A DNA stretch of 64,000 nt, taken from NCBI RefSeq assembly GCF_014195095.1, contig NZ_JACIBC010000008.1, positions 1 through 64,000 on the forward strand, read 5' to 3'. The position numbers and the translations under genes are program-made. This stretch comes from Rhizobium sp. BK602 (GTDB lineage: Bacteria; Pseudomonadota; Alphaproteobacteria; Rhizobiales; Rhizobiaceae). Positions 13,189-21,602 of the stretch are shown here, piece by piece (within the stretch, counting starts at the first letter, position 1; every line of letters starts with the position of its first letter). The notes under the pieces were generated by a model. The model saw nothing but the letters and a program-made list of their open reading frames with translations, was not told the DNA's origin and searched no databases.

Positions 13189-14590
13189 GTTTCACGGTGA
13201 CCAGTAGGCCGCCCTCGGCCGCGTCGCCGAGCGTGACCGAGCCGCCGGCGCCGTCGACGACTTCGCGGACGATGGCGAGCCCGAGGCCGCTGCCCTCCGG
13301 CTCCGTGCCGATGATGCGGTAGAAGCGCTCGAAGACCTGGGCGCGCTCGGCCTCCGGAATGCCGGGACCACTATCCTCCACCCACAGCAGGGCATCGTCG
13401 CCGTTGCGCCCGACGCCGACCGTGACCCGGCCGCCCGCGGGCGTATAGCGCAGGGCATTGTCGACGAGGTTGACCAGCATTTCGCGCAGCATCAAGCCGT
13501 CGCCCTCGACATGCACGGGCGCATCGCCGGCTTCCAGCCCGAGATCGATGTCGTGCCGCAGCGCCTCCTCAGCCAGCGTCTCCAGGACGCGCCGGGCGGT
13601 GGCGACGAGATCGATCGTGTCGTTGCGCGGCCGGCGGCTGCCGGGTTCGGCCCGTGACAGGGTGAGGAGCTGGCTTGCCAGCCGCGTTACCTGCCGCGTG
13701 CTGGAACGCAGCGCCTGCAGCGCCTCGTCGCGCCTGGCATTGTCGTTCTCGCGCGCCGCCACGCTTGCCTGCGTCGAGATCAAGGCAAGCGGCGTGCGTA
13801 GCTGATGGGCGGCGTTGGAGACGAAGCGGCGCTGCGCCGCCATCTGGTTCTGCACGCGCTCCATGTGGTCGTTGAGGGCGTGGACCAGCGGCCGCAATTC
13901 GCTCTGCACCATATCGGGCTCCAGCGGGTCGAGACGCTGGCGGCCTCGTTCGCGCACGGCGTCGCGCAGCCGCAGCACGGGCGCAAGGCCGCGCTGCAGG
14001 CCGACGATGGTCACCAGTCCGGCGATCAGCACCAGCCCGAGCTGCTTGGCGAAATCGGACAGCCACAGCCGGCGGCGCATGGCGTATTGGCTGTTGTGGG
14101 TGACGGCGACAGTGACGGAGATCGTGCTGTCCTCGCCGAGTCCGACGATCGGGTGGTTGAGCAGCATCAGCCGCACGTAATCGCTGCGAAAGACCGCATC
14201 CTCGCCGACCTGCTGCCGCCTTGGCTGCGGCAGGCCCGGATAGCCGGCGATGAGATTCCCCCAGGCTGTCACAACCTGGTAGAAGACGCGGTCGCCATAG
14301 CCGGTGTCGAACATTTCCAGGGCGGCGGGCGGGATGTCGACCTGCACGGTGCCGCCGGGATCGACGTGCACGGCCTCGGCGATCACCCGGGCCGAGGCGA
14401 GCAGCGTATGGTCGGTGATGAGATCGGCGGTGATGTCGGCCGAGCGGAAGCTGAGATAGAGATTGATGCAGATCGCGCCGATCAGCGTCAGCACCACCCA
14501 GGCGAAGAGCTGCGCCCGCAGGCTTGAGGTCAGCCGCGCTATCGCGCCTCGAAGGCGTCCTTGCGGGGGGAGGCTCTCGTCATTGCGCAT
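13175..14590 (-). CDS. two-component sensor histidine kinase (TctE/QseC-like)
   Basis: 471 aa. Membrane helix at about 28-50 (LFAWVVLTLIGAICINLYL), a periplasmic sensor domain to about 180, second helix (LGLVLIAGLVTIVGLQ), HAMP linker, phospho-acceptor box FVSNAAHQLRTPLALISTQA (His in the H-box) and an ATPase domain with NLVDNALRYTP (N box), DSGPGIP (G1) and GSGLGLAIV (G2). The gene overlaps the response regulator stop by 11 bp. TctE-type sensors respond to tricarboxylates, but the periplasmic domain alone does not tell the ligand. Confidence 0.93.
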   Translation of the reverse strand: MRNDESLPPQGRLRGAIARLTSSLRAQLFAWVVLTLIGAICINLYLSFRSADITADLITDHTLLASARVIAEAVHVDPGGTVQVDIPPAALEMFDTGYGDRVFYQVVTAWGNLIAGYPGLPQPRRQQVGEDAVFRSDYVRLMLLNHPIVGLGEDSTISVTVAVTHNSQYAMRRRLWLSDFAKQLGLVLIAGLVTIVGLQRGLAPVLRLRDAVRERGRQRLDPLEPDMVQSELRPLVHALNDHMERVQNQMAAQRRFVSNAAHQLRTPLALISTQASVAARENDNARRDEALQALRSSTRQVTRLASQLLTLSRAEPGSRRPRNDTIDLVATARRVLETLAEEALRHDIDLGLEAGDAPVHVEGDGLMLREMLVNLVDNALRYTPAGGRVTVGVGRNGDDALLWVEDSGPGIPEAERAQVFERFYRIIGTEPEGSGLGLAIVREVVDGAGGSVTLGDAAEGGLLVTVKLPAV

Positions 14591-15248
14591 GGCGGAGCAG
14601 ATAACCGAGGCCGCGTAGCGTGGCGATCTGCACGGCGCTGCCTTCGAGTTTCTTGCGGACGCGGTGCACGTAGATTTCGATGGCGCTGGTGTCGGCGAGG
14701 TCGTCGAAGCCGAAGACGCTTTCCGACAGCGCCGTCTTGGTGACGGTGGTGCCGGCCTTCATGACGAGATGCTCGAGCACGGCATGTTCGCGCGGCGTCA
14801 GCGCCAGCATTTCGCCGGCCAGGAAGAACTGCCGCGTGCCGCCATCGAACAGCAGGTCGCCGACGGCGATCTCCGGCGCGGCGCGATCATGGCCGCGGCG
14901 GACAGCGGCGCGGATGCGTGCTTCCAGCTCGGCGATTTCGAAGGGTTTGGCGAGATAGTCGTCGGCGCCGCTGTCCAGCCCGGTGATGCGACCATCCAGG
15001 CTGGCATTGGCCGTCAGGATGATGACCGGCACCTTGTTGCCGGCCTGGCGCAGCCGCTTCAACAGCGTCAATCCGTCGATTTTCGGCAGGGAGAGATCGA
15101 GAATGACGACGGCGTAGCCCGCCACTTTGAGCATATGTTCGGCATCCTCGCCGTCATAGGCGATGTCGACGGCATATTGCGCCTGACGCAGCGCCTTGCC
15201 GAGCCAGGACGCCAATTCGCGATTGTCTTCGACGATCAGGAGCCTCAT
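14580..15248 (-). CDS. OmpR-family response regulator (TctD-like)
   Basis: 222 aa starting MRLLIVEDNRELASWLGKAL. Receiver with acidic pocket, phospho-acceptor Asp in VVILDLSLPKIDG, Thr in ILTANAS and Lys in YLAKPFE; C-terminal winged helix (LTPREHAVLEHLVMKAG to IEIYVHRVRKKLEG). Partner of the overlapping sensor kinase. The start at 15248 is the family N-terminus; a longer frame of six residues exists upstream. Confidence 0.94.
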   Translation of the reverse strand: MRLLIVEDNRELASWLGKALRQAQYAVDIAYDGEDAEHMLKVAGYAVVILDLSLPKIDGLTLLKRLRQAGNKVPVIILTANASLDGRITGLDSGADDYLAKPFEIAELEARIRAAVRRGHDRAAPEIAVGDLLFDGGTRQFFLAGEMLALTPREHAVLEHLVMKAGTTVTKTALSESVFGFDDLADTSAIEIYVHRVRKKLEGSAVQIATLRGLGYLLRHAQ

Positions 15249-15333
15249 GGCGCGACTATACAGCAAGTGCTGGATATTGCGAGTGTTTTGGGCTGTTCGG
15301 CCTCTTCGATATACTCAGAGGGCGCCACGGGTT

Positions 15334-17124
15334 TTATCGCCCGCCGAGCCGCAATCCCATCTCCCGCACTTCCCGCAAATAGGCTTCGCGCGCATGTGGT
15401 GGCGTCAGATTGTGATCGGCATCGGGGATGATGACGAGGCGGGTGCCGGGAATGGCCGCCAGGCCGGTGCCGTCCTCGCCGAAATGTTCGCGGAAATGAT
15501 CGAGGCCGATGTCATGGGCGCTGTAGATCAGCGTCTGGTCGACATTGCGTTTGGAGAGCGCACGGAAGCCGTTCATCACGATCTCGTGCTCACCGGCGAA
15601 GAAGGGAAGGGTGCCGAGCAGCGGGCGGCCCAGCCGCACGGCACGCCGTGCCAGCGCCGTGACGATATTGCGCGCCGCGCTGCGGGCATCGATCTGACCA
15701 TCATAGAGCCGCTTCAGCGTTTCCAGCTGCAGGAATTTCTGGCCATAGGTCTCGAGCGATCGCGGCACGAAGCGCAGGGCCTCGTCGACGGACAGGGCTT
15801 CGTCCCAGACGAAGGCGTAGGGATTGACGGTGATCAGACCATGGCAGCGGTCGTCGTGAAGGGCCGTCTGAAAGGCAAGATAGCCGCCACTGCAGCGGCC
15901 GACGGCGAAGGCGGGCAGCAGCTTTCGGGATTCCAGCAGATCGAGGGCGGCGCCGACGTCCAGATGCTGGTCGCGCGAATAGAGCACCTGGTCGGGAGCG
16001 TCCGGGCGCGGCGGGCTGTCGGCGACATTGGCCGTGTCGAAGCGCAGCGAGGCGATGCCGTCGCGGGCGAGCGACCGCGCCATGCTGACCGACATGCGGC
16101 CCCATCCGGCATGGCGGTCATAGGCCGTGGTGAGCAGCAGCGCCGTTGCACCCTTTCGCGCGCCGATCGGTTCGCAGAGAATGCCGAACAGGCGATCTCC
16201 TTGCCCGAAGCGCAGGGGCGTTTCGCTAAAGTCGTCGCCCTCCAGTGCATCGGCGCGAGGGGCGCGGAGAATTTTGCGCGATGCCGTGGCGGGTTTCGCG
16301 GCGATCGATTGCAGCCATTGCAGAATGCCGTGACCGGTCTCGAGCGGCATGGCGGCGACGGTCGGGTTCGACACCAGCGCGTCGTAGCCTTCATAGATGG
16401 CGTGCTCGACATGAGGGCCGAGGGTGCGCAGATGCGCAGCGAAGTCGGCATCGCCCGGCCGGCCGGGCCGGGTCAGGACAAGGCAGTTCGGCGCGCCGAC
16501 ATCGGCAAGCGCCATCAGGTTGAGTTTGCGGACGGCGGCAGCAATGCCGTCGGGCATCCGCAGGCTGGCGATCGCGATCCCGTCGGTCTGGTATTGCCCA
16601 TCCGCAAGGCCCATGCCCTCGTCGATCATCTTCGACCACACGGTGAGTTCGCGCAGATAGGCGCGGCCGGAGATCGTCGGTGCGAGCAGGGCGATGCCGT
16701 CGACAGGCCGCAGGCGCTCGGCGACCTGGAGGGCGACGGCGCTTCCGAGGCCCTGGCTTACGAGAACCAGCCGTTCGCAGCCGGAGAGGCAGCGCAGCAT
16801 GGCGGCGGCGGCGAGCGCCGTATCTTCCCAGGGCGTCAGCCCTTCGCCGGGATCGGCAATGTCCAGCGCATCGCCGGTGCCGGCATAGTCGAAGCGCAGG
16901 CTGGCAATGCCGGCCTTGGCGAAGTCTTCCGCCAGGATGCGCCAGAATTTGCGCGTGCACATTTCCTCGAAGCCCCAGGGGCTGAGGAACAAGACGGCCG
17001 TCGCGCTTGCCGGCGCGGCGGCGGGCATGAACAGGCCGACGGTGCCGGCGAAGGTCACCGGCATGGCGGCGGCCGTGATCTCCCTGGATGTCTCTTCGTA
17101 TTCGGCGGCTCCCCAACCAGCCAT
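15334..17124 (-). CDS. double alpha/beta-hydrolase protein (exosortase-system-associated hydrolase type)
   Basis: 596 aa made of two alpha/beta-hydrolase folds in tandem. The first (about 1-280) has VSQGLGSA where GxSxG is expected, lacking a nucleophile. The second (about 300-590) has VGRCSGGYLAF, with Cys (about residue 411) at the nucleophile place, and a late IIPDADHNLTPP with the catalytic His. Similar proteins occur near exopolysaccharide genes and exosortase systems, but no exosortase is seen here. Start 17124 has AGGAG at 7 nt; an ATG at 17139 overlapping the flippase stop (ATGA) is the alternative. It follows the flippase gene and may modify or transfer acyl groups in polysaccharide synthesis (inference). 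Confidence 0.75.
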   Translation of the reverse strand: MAGWGAAEYEETSREITAAAMPVTFAGTVGLFMPAAAPASATAVLFLSPWGFEEMCTRKFWRILAEDFAKAGIASLRFDYAGTGDALDIADPGEGLTPWEDTALAAAAMLRCLSGCERLVLVSQGLGSAVALQVAERLRPVDGIALLAPTISGRAYLRELTVWSKMIDEGMGLADGQYQTDGIAIASLRMPDGIAAAVRKLNLMALADVGAPNCLVLTRPGRPGDADFAAHLRTLGPHVEHAIYEGYDALVSNPTVAAMPLETGHGILQWLQSIAAKPATASRKILRAPRADALEGDDFSETPLRFGQGDRLFGILCEPIGARKGATALLLTTAYDRHAGWGRMSVSMARSLARDGIASLRFDTANVADSPPRPDAPDQVLYSRDQHLDVGAALDLLESRKLLPAFAVGRCSGGYLAFQTALHDDRCHGLITVNPYAFVWDEALSVDEALRFVPRSLETYGQKFLQLETLKRLYDGQIDARSAARNIVTALARRAVRLGRPLLGTLPFFAGEHEIVMNGFRALSKRNVDQTLIYSAHDIGLDHFREHFGEDGTGLAAIPGTRLVIIPDADHNLTPPHAREAYLREVREMGLRLGGR

Positions 17125-17135
17125 GGGCATTCTCC

Positions 17136-18656
17136 TCACGTTCGGTGCGGTGTCAGCAGCGCCAGTGCATGAATGGCAATCGGATGCACCCGTCGCGGCA
17201 GGCGCGTCGCGATCCTTTGCAATACGGCGATATCCTCCGGCGGCACGGCATTCAGCAGCCTGAGCGTCAGGCCATAGACCAGGACACCGGCGATGATAGC
17301 GCCGGCAAGGCCCGGCGTGCCCGGCAGGACATGAATGAAGCCATAGGCCGCGGCGGCGCAGAGCACGGCGGCCGTCGTCACCTTGGCGAGGTTGATGAAC
17401 ATGCCGCGCATCGAGCCTTCAAACTCCATGTGGCGCACCATCAGCAGGCACATGACGGTAAAGGCCAGCAGCCGCACCAGTGCCGCCCCTTCGCCGCCAT
17501 AGAAAGGCACGGTGACCAGGCAGCCGAAGATCATGACGGCGCTAGCGATGGCACCGATGACGGTGCGCTGGCGAATGCGGCCGATGGAATAGAGATATTG
17601 CGTGCAGATCTGCATGAAGACATAGGGCGCCGCCGTCAGCGCCAGCAATGCCACCGTGCCGCCGCTCGGGCCGAAGGGCTTGCCGAAGATGGCGATCACC
17701 AGCTCGGGTGCGATCGCCGCGAGGCCGAAACTCATCGGCAGGGTGATGTAGGAGATGCTGCGTGCCACGCCCTCGAAGACGCGGATCGGCAGCCTGTCGG
17801 AGGCTTGCGCATGCATCTGCTCGGAATAATAGGGCAGCAGGCTGCCGCTCAATTGCACGGGAAGCTGCAGCGCGAGATTGGCGAGCGACAGGCCGACGGC
17901 ATAGAAGCCGACCGCCTCGATGCCCCAGTAATGCTGCAGGAACAAGAGCTCGATGCGGTTGAGGAAGATCGAGCTGTTGATCAGCTCGATCGACAGGATG
18001 AGCGAGGAATTGACGAGATAGCTGCGGCTGACACCGCAGCTGTTGCGGCGCGCGGTAGCGATCTTCAGCGTCGAGAAGAACATCGGCAGCTGGCCGAGCG
18101 CATAGCCGGCCAATGCGCCGCTGACGCCGAAGAAGACCGCGCCAAGGAGCACGGCGCCGAGCTGCAGCGCCGAGCTGACCAGCGTCATGCGGAAGAAGGC
18201 GCCAAGCTCCTGCTCGCCGATCAGAAAATTCTTGCTGTAGGCGCCGAGCGACTGGAGAACGAAGAAAATGCCGGTAATGGTGATGATGGCGGATGTGCCG
18301 CCAGCCCAGTGCAGCTGTTCGACTTCCCGGTAATAGGCGAGATAGCCGGCAAGCAGGGCGAAGGTCGACAGGATCGTCGGCAGCACGAGATAGGCGGCGA
18401 AGCCGCGCCGTTCCTCGGCCGAATAGCCCTGCACCTTCAATTGCGGCAGGATGCGCAGCAGCGTGACGCCGGTGCCGAGTTCGGCGATCAGAGCGCCCGT
18501 CATCGTCAGCCAGAGCGAGAAAGCGATGATGCCGTTGGCCTCGGGGCCGAGCAGGCGGGCGGCGATGATCGAGGAGACAAAACCGGTCGCGAGCAGCGTC
18601 AGTCCCGCCGCCGCGTTCAATGCCGAGTTCGCCATGATGCTCTTCGTCATCGTCAT
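17136..18656 (-). CDS. polysaccharide/oligosaccharide flippase (Wzx/MATE-like)
   Basis: 506 aa from ATG 18656. About 12-14 membrane segments, beginning ALNAAAGLTLLATGFVSSII with AARLLGPEANGIIAFSLWL, the typical start of PST/MOP-superfamily flippases. Such proteins move lipid-linked sugar repeat units across the inner membrane. It leads a minus-strand unit with the double hydrolase and is flanked by two glycosyltransferases, so a surface polysaccharide is the likely cargo. No polymerase (Wzy) or export porin gene is in the window. Confidence 0.85.
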   Translation of the reverse strand: MTMTKSIMANSALNAAAGLTLLATGFVSSIIAARLLGPEANGIIAFSLWLTMTGALIAELGTGVTLLRILPQLKVQGYSAEERRGFAAYLVLPTILSTFALLAGYLAYYREVEQLHWAGGTSAIITITGIFFVLQSLGAYSKNFLIGEQELGAFFRMTLVSSALQLGAVLLGAVFFGVSGALAGYALGQLPMFFSTLKIATARRNSCGVSRSYLVNSSLILSIELINSSIFLNRIELLFLQHYWGIEAVGFYAVGLSLANLALQLPVQLSGSLLPYYSEQMHAQASDRLPIRVFEGVARSISYITLPMSFGLAAIAPELVIAIFGKPFGPSGGTVALLALTAAPYVFMQICTQYLYSIGRIRQRTVIGAIASAVMIFGCLVTVPFYGGEGAALVRLLAFTVMCLLMVRHMEFEGSMRGMFINLAKVTTAAVLCAAAAYGFIHVLPGTPGLAGAIIAGVLVYGLTLRLLNAVPPEDIAVLQRIATRLPRRVHPIAIHALALLTPHRT

Positions 18657-18845
18657 GAAGACTACCGTTTCCCAACTCGCGGACATTGACTGCAAAGATC
18701 CGCATCTTCATGCAAATAACGCCTGCTCTATTTCATATGCCTTAATATTTACGGTTTATTCCTATTGTAAGTTTCGTTTCTACTTTGGCTAATATTCAAT
18801 CCCGCTGATATTGGCTGCGTGCCCGCTTCCCCCGGAGGGTTCTCG

Positions 18846-19700
18846 TTGTTCAGCCTGGTCGTCTGTACGATCGATCGCTTCGATCAGCTGGAGCGGCTGT
18901 TCCTGTCGCTGACCCGTCAGCGGCTCGGGGATTTCGAGGTGATCCTGGTCGACCAGAACGGGGACGACAGGCTCGTGAGCCTGATCGAGCAGTTTTCGAC
19001 CAGCCTGACCATTCGGCATATTCGTTCGGCCAAGGGACTTTCGCGGGCGCGCAACAATGGAATGGCCGCCGCCAATGGCGACTATATCGGTTTTCCCGAC
19101 GATGATTGCTGGTACAGGCCCGATACGATCGAGACGGCCGTGCGGCTGTTTGTCGCGCATCCGGAGCTTTCCATCGTCACCGGCCGCACCTTCGATGCGC
19201 AAGATCGGGTGTCGCTCAGCCCGACCGGATCGGGTTCGATGCCGGTCACGCGCTGGAACTATCTGCGATGCGGCAATTCCAACAGCATCTTCGTGCGTCG
19301 CGCCGCGCTGGCCGACATAGGCGGCTTCGACGAAAATCTCGGCGTCGGGGCGGACTCGCCGTTCCAGAGCGGCGAGGAGGCGGATTTTCTGCTGCGTGCG
19401 CTGGCGGCCGGCAAGCGGCTGACCTTCTTTCCGGATCTCGTCGTCCATCACGACCAGGTCACCGGCGACCATGGGCCTCGGCAGGTCGAGCGGGCGCGCA
19501 AATACGGCCGCGGCTTCGGCGCCCTGATGCGCAAGCAGGATTTTCCGTTTCTCTATGTCGGCTATCGTCTCTGCCGGCCCATTGCCGGCTGGCTATTGGC
19601 GCTGGTGCGATTCAATCCCGATCAGGCGCGCTGCAAGCATGCCTGGCTGATCGGCATTCTGGAAGGCTATGCCACCTGGCCGCGCTGGCGCAGGGGCTGA
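18846..19700 (+). CDS. family 2 glycosyltransferase (GT-A fold)
   Basis: 284 aa from a TTG start at 18846 (GGAGGG six bases upstream; product begins (M)FSLVVCTIDRFDQLERL). A GTG at 18819 in frame is the alternative. GT2 features: VILVDQNGDD, KGLSRARNNGMAAANGDYIG, metal-binding FPDDDCWY and a QSGEEADFLLRAL acceptor-side motif. Likely adds a sugar to a lipid-linked intermediate at the inner membrane. Divergent from the flippase gene across an AT-rich 189-bp promoter region; its 3' end overlaps the converging GT4 gene by 34 bp. Confidence 0.87.
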   Translation: MFSLVVCTIDRFDQLERLFLSLTRQRLGDFEVILVDQNGDDRLVSLIEQFSTSLTIRHIRSAKGLSRARNNGMAAANGDYIGFPDDDCWYRPDTIETAVRLFVAHPELSIVTGRTFDAQDRVSLSPTGSGSMPVTRWNYLRCGNSNSIFVRRAALADIGGFDENLGVGADSPFQSGEEADFLLRALAAGKRLTFFPDLVVHHDQVTGDHGPRQVERARKYGRGFGALMRKQDFPFLYVGYRLCRPIAGWLLALVRFNPDQARCKHAWLIGILEGYATWPRWRRG

Positions 19701-20869
19701 TGCTGCCTGCCCCTGGGGGTCATGGCTTCGGCGTAGACGTCCATATAGCGCTGCGCCACCTCTTCCCACGCATAGGCGCGGGCATCGCGCAGCAGCTCTT
19801 CCCGCAGGCTGAGATCGTCGGCCTCAAGGCGCTCGAAAGCGACGGTCAGGGCATCGGCCGCGGCTTGCGGATCGGCGAAATCCGATAGGATCAGCCGCGG
19901 ATGGGTCTCGGCGAGCGCCTTGTAGGCATCGTTGGTATGCAGCACCGGCAAAAGGCCGGCGCTCATCGCCTCGATCGCGACGAGGCCGAAGCCCTCATAT
20001 TCCGAAGCGGACGCAAACAACGAGGCTCGGGCGACGATATTGCGGATGGCGGCATTGTCGATCGAGACATGCAGCGACACATGGCGGCCGAGATCGCGGG
20101 CGGCGATCTCTTTTTCCAACGTCGCCTGATCGAGATCGGAGACGGCGCCGATCACGTCGAGATGCCAGTCGGCATCGCGTCCGGCCAAAACCTTCATCAC
20201 GTCGAGCATGCGGTCGAGCCGCTTGTTGACCGAGAAGCGGCCGATGGTGACGATGCGGCGGCGGGCCTCGAGGGCGGCGCAATTGGCGAATTTGCCGACA
20301 TCGGCGCCGTTCTCGATCAGGCGGGCGCGGCGGCCGGCAATGCCGGAGAACAGTCGCTCGTCCGAGCGGCTGCAGCAGACGAGATCGGCATAGGCGAGCG
20401 CCGAAAGCCGCGTCAGCGTCTTGAACCAGACCTTCTTGATGGCGGCGTATTTCGGCGTGTGGAAGAAGCCGCCATGGGTGGTGGCGACCATCGGGCGGCC
20501 GTGAAACAGCTTGCCCCAGGCGAGTGCGTCGAAGAAGAAATCGACGGCATGAACATGGATCAGGTCGGCATCGGCGATATGCCGGAACACCTGCGGCGCC
20601 AGCGGATAGCGGCTCGAGCCGGACCAGGGGATGCGGACGATCTCGATGCCGTCGATGGTCTCGTTCGCCGCCAGTTTCCGGGCGGGATCGGAGAACAGGC
20701 TGTCGCAGGTGATGACGCGGACGCGATAACCGCGGCCGGTCAGCTGCCGGCAGAGATTGGCGACCACATCCTCCAGCCCGCCCTTGTTCGGCAGGAACTG
20801 ACGCACGACGTGCACGATCAGCGGCCCGCCCGGCTTCTGTGTCTGAATATCGGAAACCACCGATGTCAT
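19667..20869 (-). CDS. family 4 glycosyltransferase (GT-B fold)
   Basis: 400 aa. Start ATG 20869 with GAGGGCGG upstream. N-terminal HVVRQFLPNKGGLEDVVANL (glycine-rich acceptor loop), middle RLIENGADVGKF and RIVTIGRFSVNKRLDRML, and C-terminal SASEYEGFGLVAIEAMSAGL (the EX7E donor-binding motif). Retaining GT4 enzymes use nucleotide sugars; sugar not deducible. Same polysaccharide cluster as the flippase and GT2. Confidence 0.9.
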   Translation of the reverse strand: MTSVVSDIQTQKPGGPLIVHVVRQFLPNKGGLEDVVANLCRQLTGRGYRVRVITCDSLFSDPARKLAANETIDGIEIVRIPWSGSSRYPLAPQVFRHIADADLIHVHAVDFFFDALAWGKLFHGRPMVATTHGGFFHTPKYAAIKKVWFKTLTRLSALAYADLVCCSRSDERLFSGIAGRRARLIENGADVGKFANCAALEARRRIVTIGRFSVNKRLDRMLDVMKVLAGRDADWHLDVIGAVSDLDQATLEKEIAARDLGRHVSLHVSIDNAAIRNIVARASLFASASEYEGFGLVAIEAMSAGLLPVLHTNDAYKALAETHPRLILSDFADPQAAADALTVAFERLEADDLSLREELLRDARAYAWEEVAQRYMDVYAEAMTPRGRQHQPLRQRGQVA

Positions 20870-21187
20870 CGATCCGCCCTCGATCCTTGGGCTGCGTAAA
20901 TCGCAGCACTCGGGCGCACGCAGGCGCCATCCCTCGATCAGCATGCGAGGCTGCGCAACGGACGGTTAAAAAGAGCTTAATCGCGGCCGAAAAGCCAAGC
21001 GGTTTCGGGCAAGAGGGTTAATATCGGGACGGACAGTCGGCTGGTCGGGTGGGTCTTGTGATGCGGAAATCTTGTGCCCGGCCCCTCACCCTAGCCCTCG
21101 CCCCGCTTGCGGGGAGAGGGCTAGGGTGAGGGGCCATGCCGAGGAGTTCTATATCGAAGGCGATGCCTGTCTCGTCGGCCGGATCTC
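20870..21187. other. 318-bp gene-free stretch with a long dyad repeat
   Basis: Separates the GT4 gene (its promoter side) from the converging-side end of the Lrp-type gene. It holds a 54-bp hairpin repeat (21081-21134). Otherwise I see no gene; the first part should carry the GT4 promoter. Confidence 0.6.
21081..21134. repeat. 54-bp intergenic palindromic repeat
   Basis: Perfect 19-bp arms, 21081-21099 (GCCCCTCACCCTAGCCCTC) and 21116-21134 (its complement), around a centre that itself can pair CCCC with GGGG. CCTCACCCTAGCCCTC-type hairpins of this kind are common dispersed intergenic elements in alphaproteobacteria. It lies 54 bp beyond the 3' end of the Lrp-type gene and may also act as its terminator. 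Confidence 0.85.
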
Positions 21188-21424
21188 TCAAAACGCCCTG
21201 AAGGTCAGCGTCGTCAGCGAGCGGACGATGCCGGGGATGTTGGCGATGTTGTCGTTGATGAACTTGCCGATGTCCTGCTCATCCTTGATGTAGACCTTCA
21301 GCAGCAGGTCGTAGTCGCCGCTGGTGGAATAGAGTTCCGAAACCAGCTCCGTCTGGTAGATGGCGTCGGCGACCTCGTAGGTCTTGCCGGGGGCGCATTG
21401 GAGCTGAACGAAAATGGGCTTCAT
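21188..21424 (-). CDS. stand-alone Lrp/AsnC ligand-binding (RAM) domain protein
   Basis: 78 aa beginning MKPIFVQLQCAPGKTYEVAD; AGGATC lies upstream of the ATG. It matches only the C-terminal effector-binding (RAM) domain of Lrp/AsnC proteins (ELYSTSGDYDLLLKVYIKDE, then IPGIVRSLTTLTFRAF); the DNA-binding helix-turn-helix is absent. Such small proteins (SraA-like) form ring oligomers and may bind amino acids. It is divergent from the oxidase and dehydrogenase genes for a lysine-type pathway. Confidence 0.88.
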   Translation of the reverse strand: MKPIFVQLQCAPGKTYEVADAIYQTELVSELYSTSGDYDLLLKVYIKDEQDIGKFINDNIANIPGIVRSLTTLTFRAF

Positions 21425-21602
21425 GGGACGATCCTGATTCTGTTTCGGCGGCGGAGCCGGCCGGTGCATCGCTCTATAATGGTCGAAAGCGGGATCGCCA
21501 TGCAAGTTTTTCTCTATCCACCACATGTCGCTCTTATCGCTTCCGCAAGTTGAAAGGTGGCGCTAGATTGGCTCGATTCCTCTCGATAACCGGACCTATT
21601 CC

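Noticed and set aside
15196..17172. 658-codon plus-strand frame across the double hydrolase gene
   Set aside because: Shadow of the minus-strand gene, which has hydrolase motifs and a good start; high-GC third positions keep stops out of the opposite strand.
17088..18689. 533-codon plus-strand frame opposite the flippase
   Set aside because: His/Gln/Arg/Asp-rich with no hydrophobic segments, an antisense image of membrane helices.
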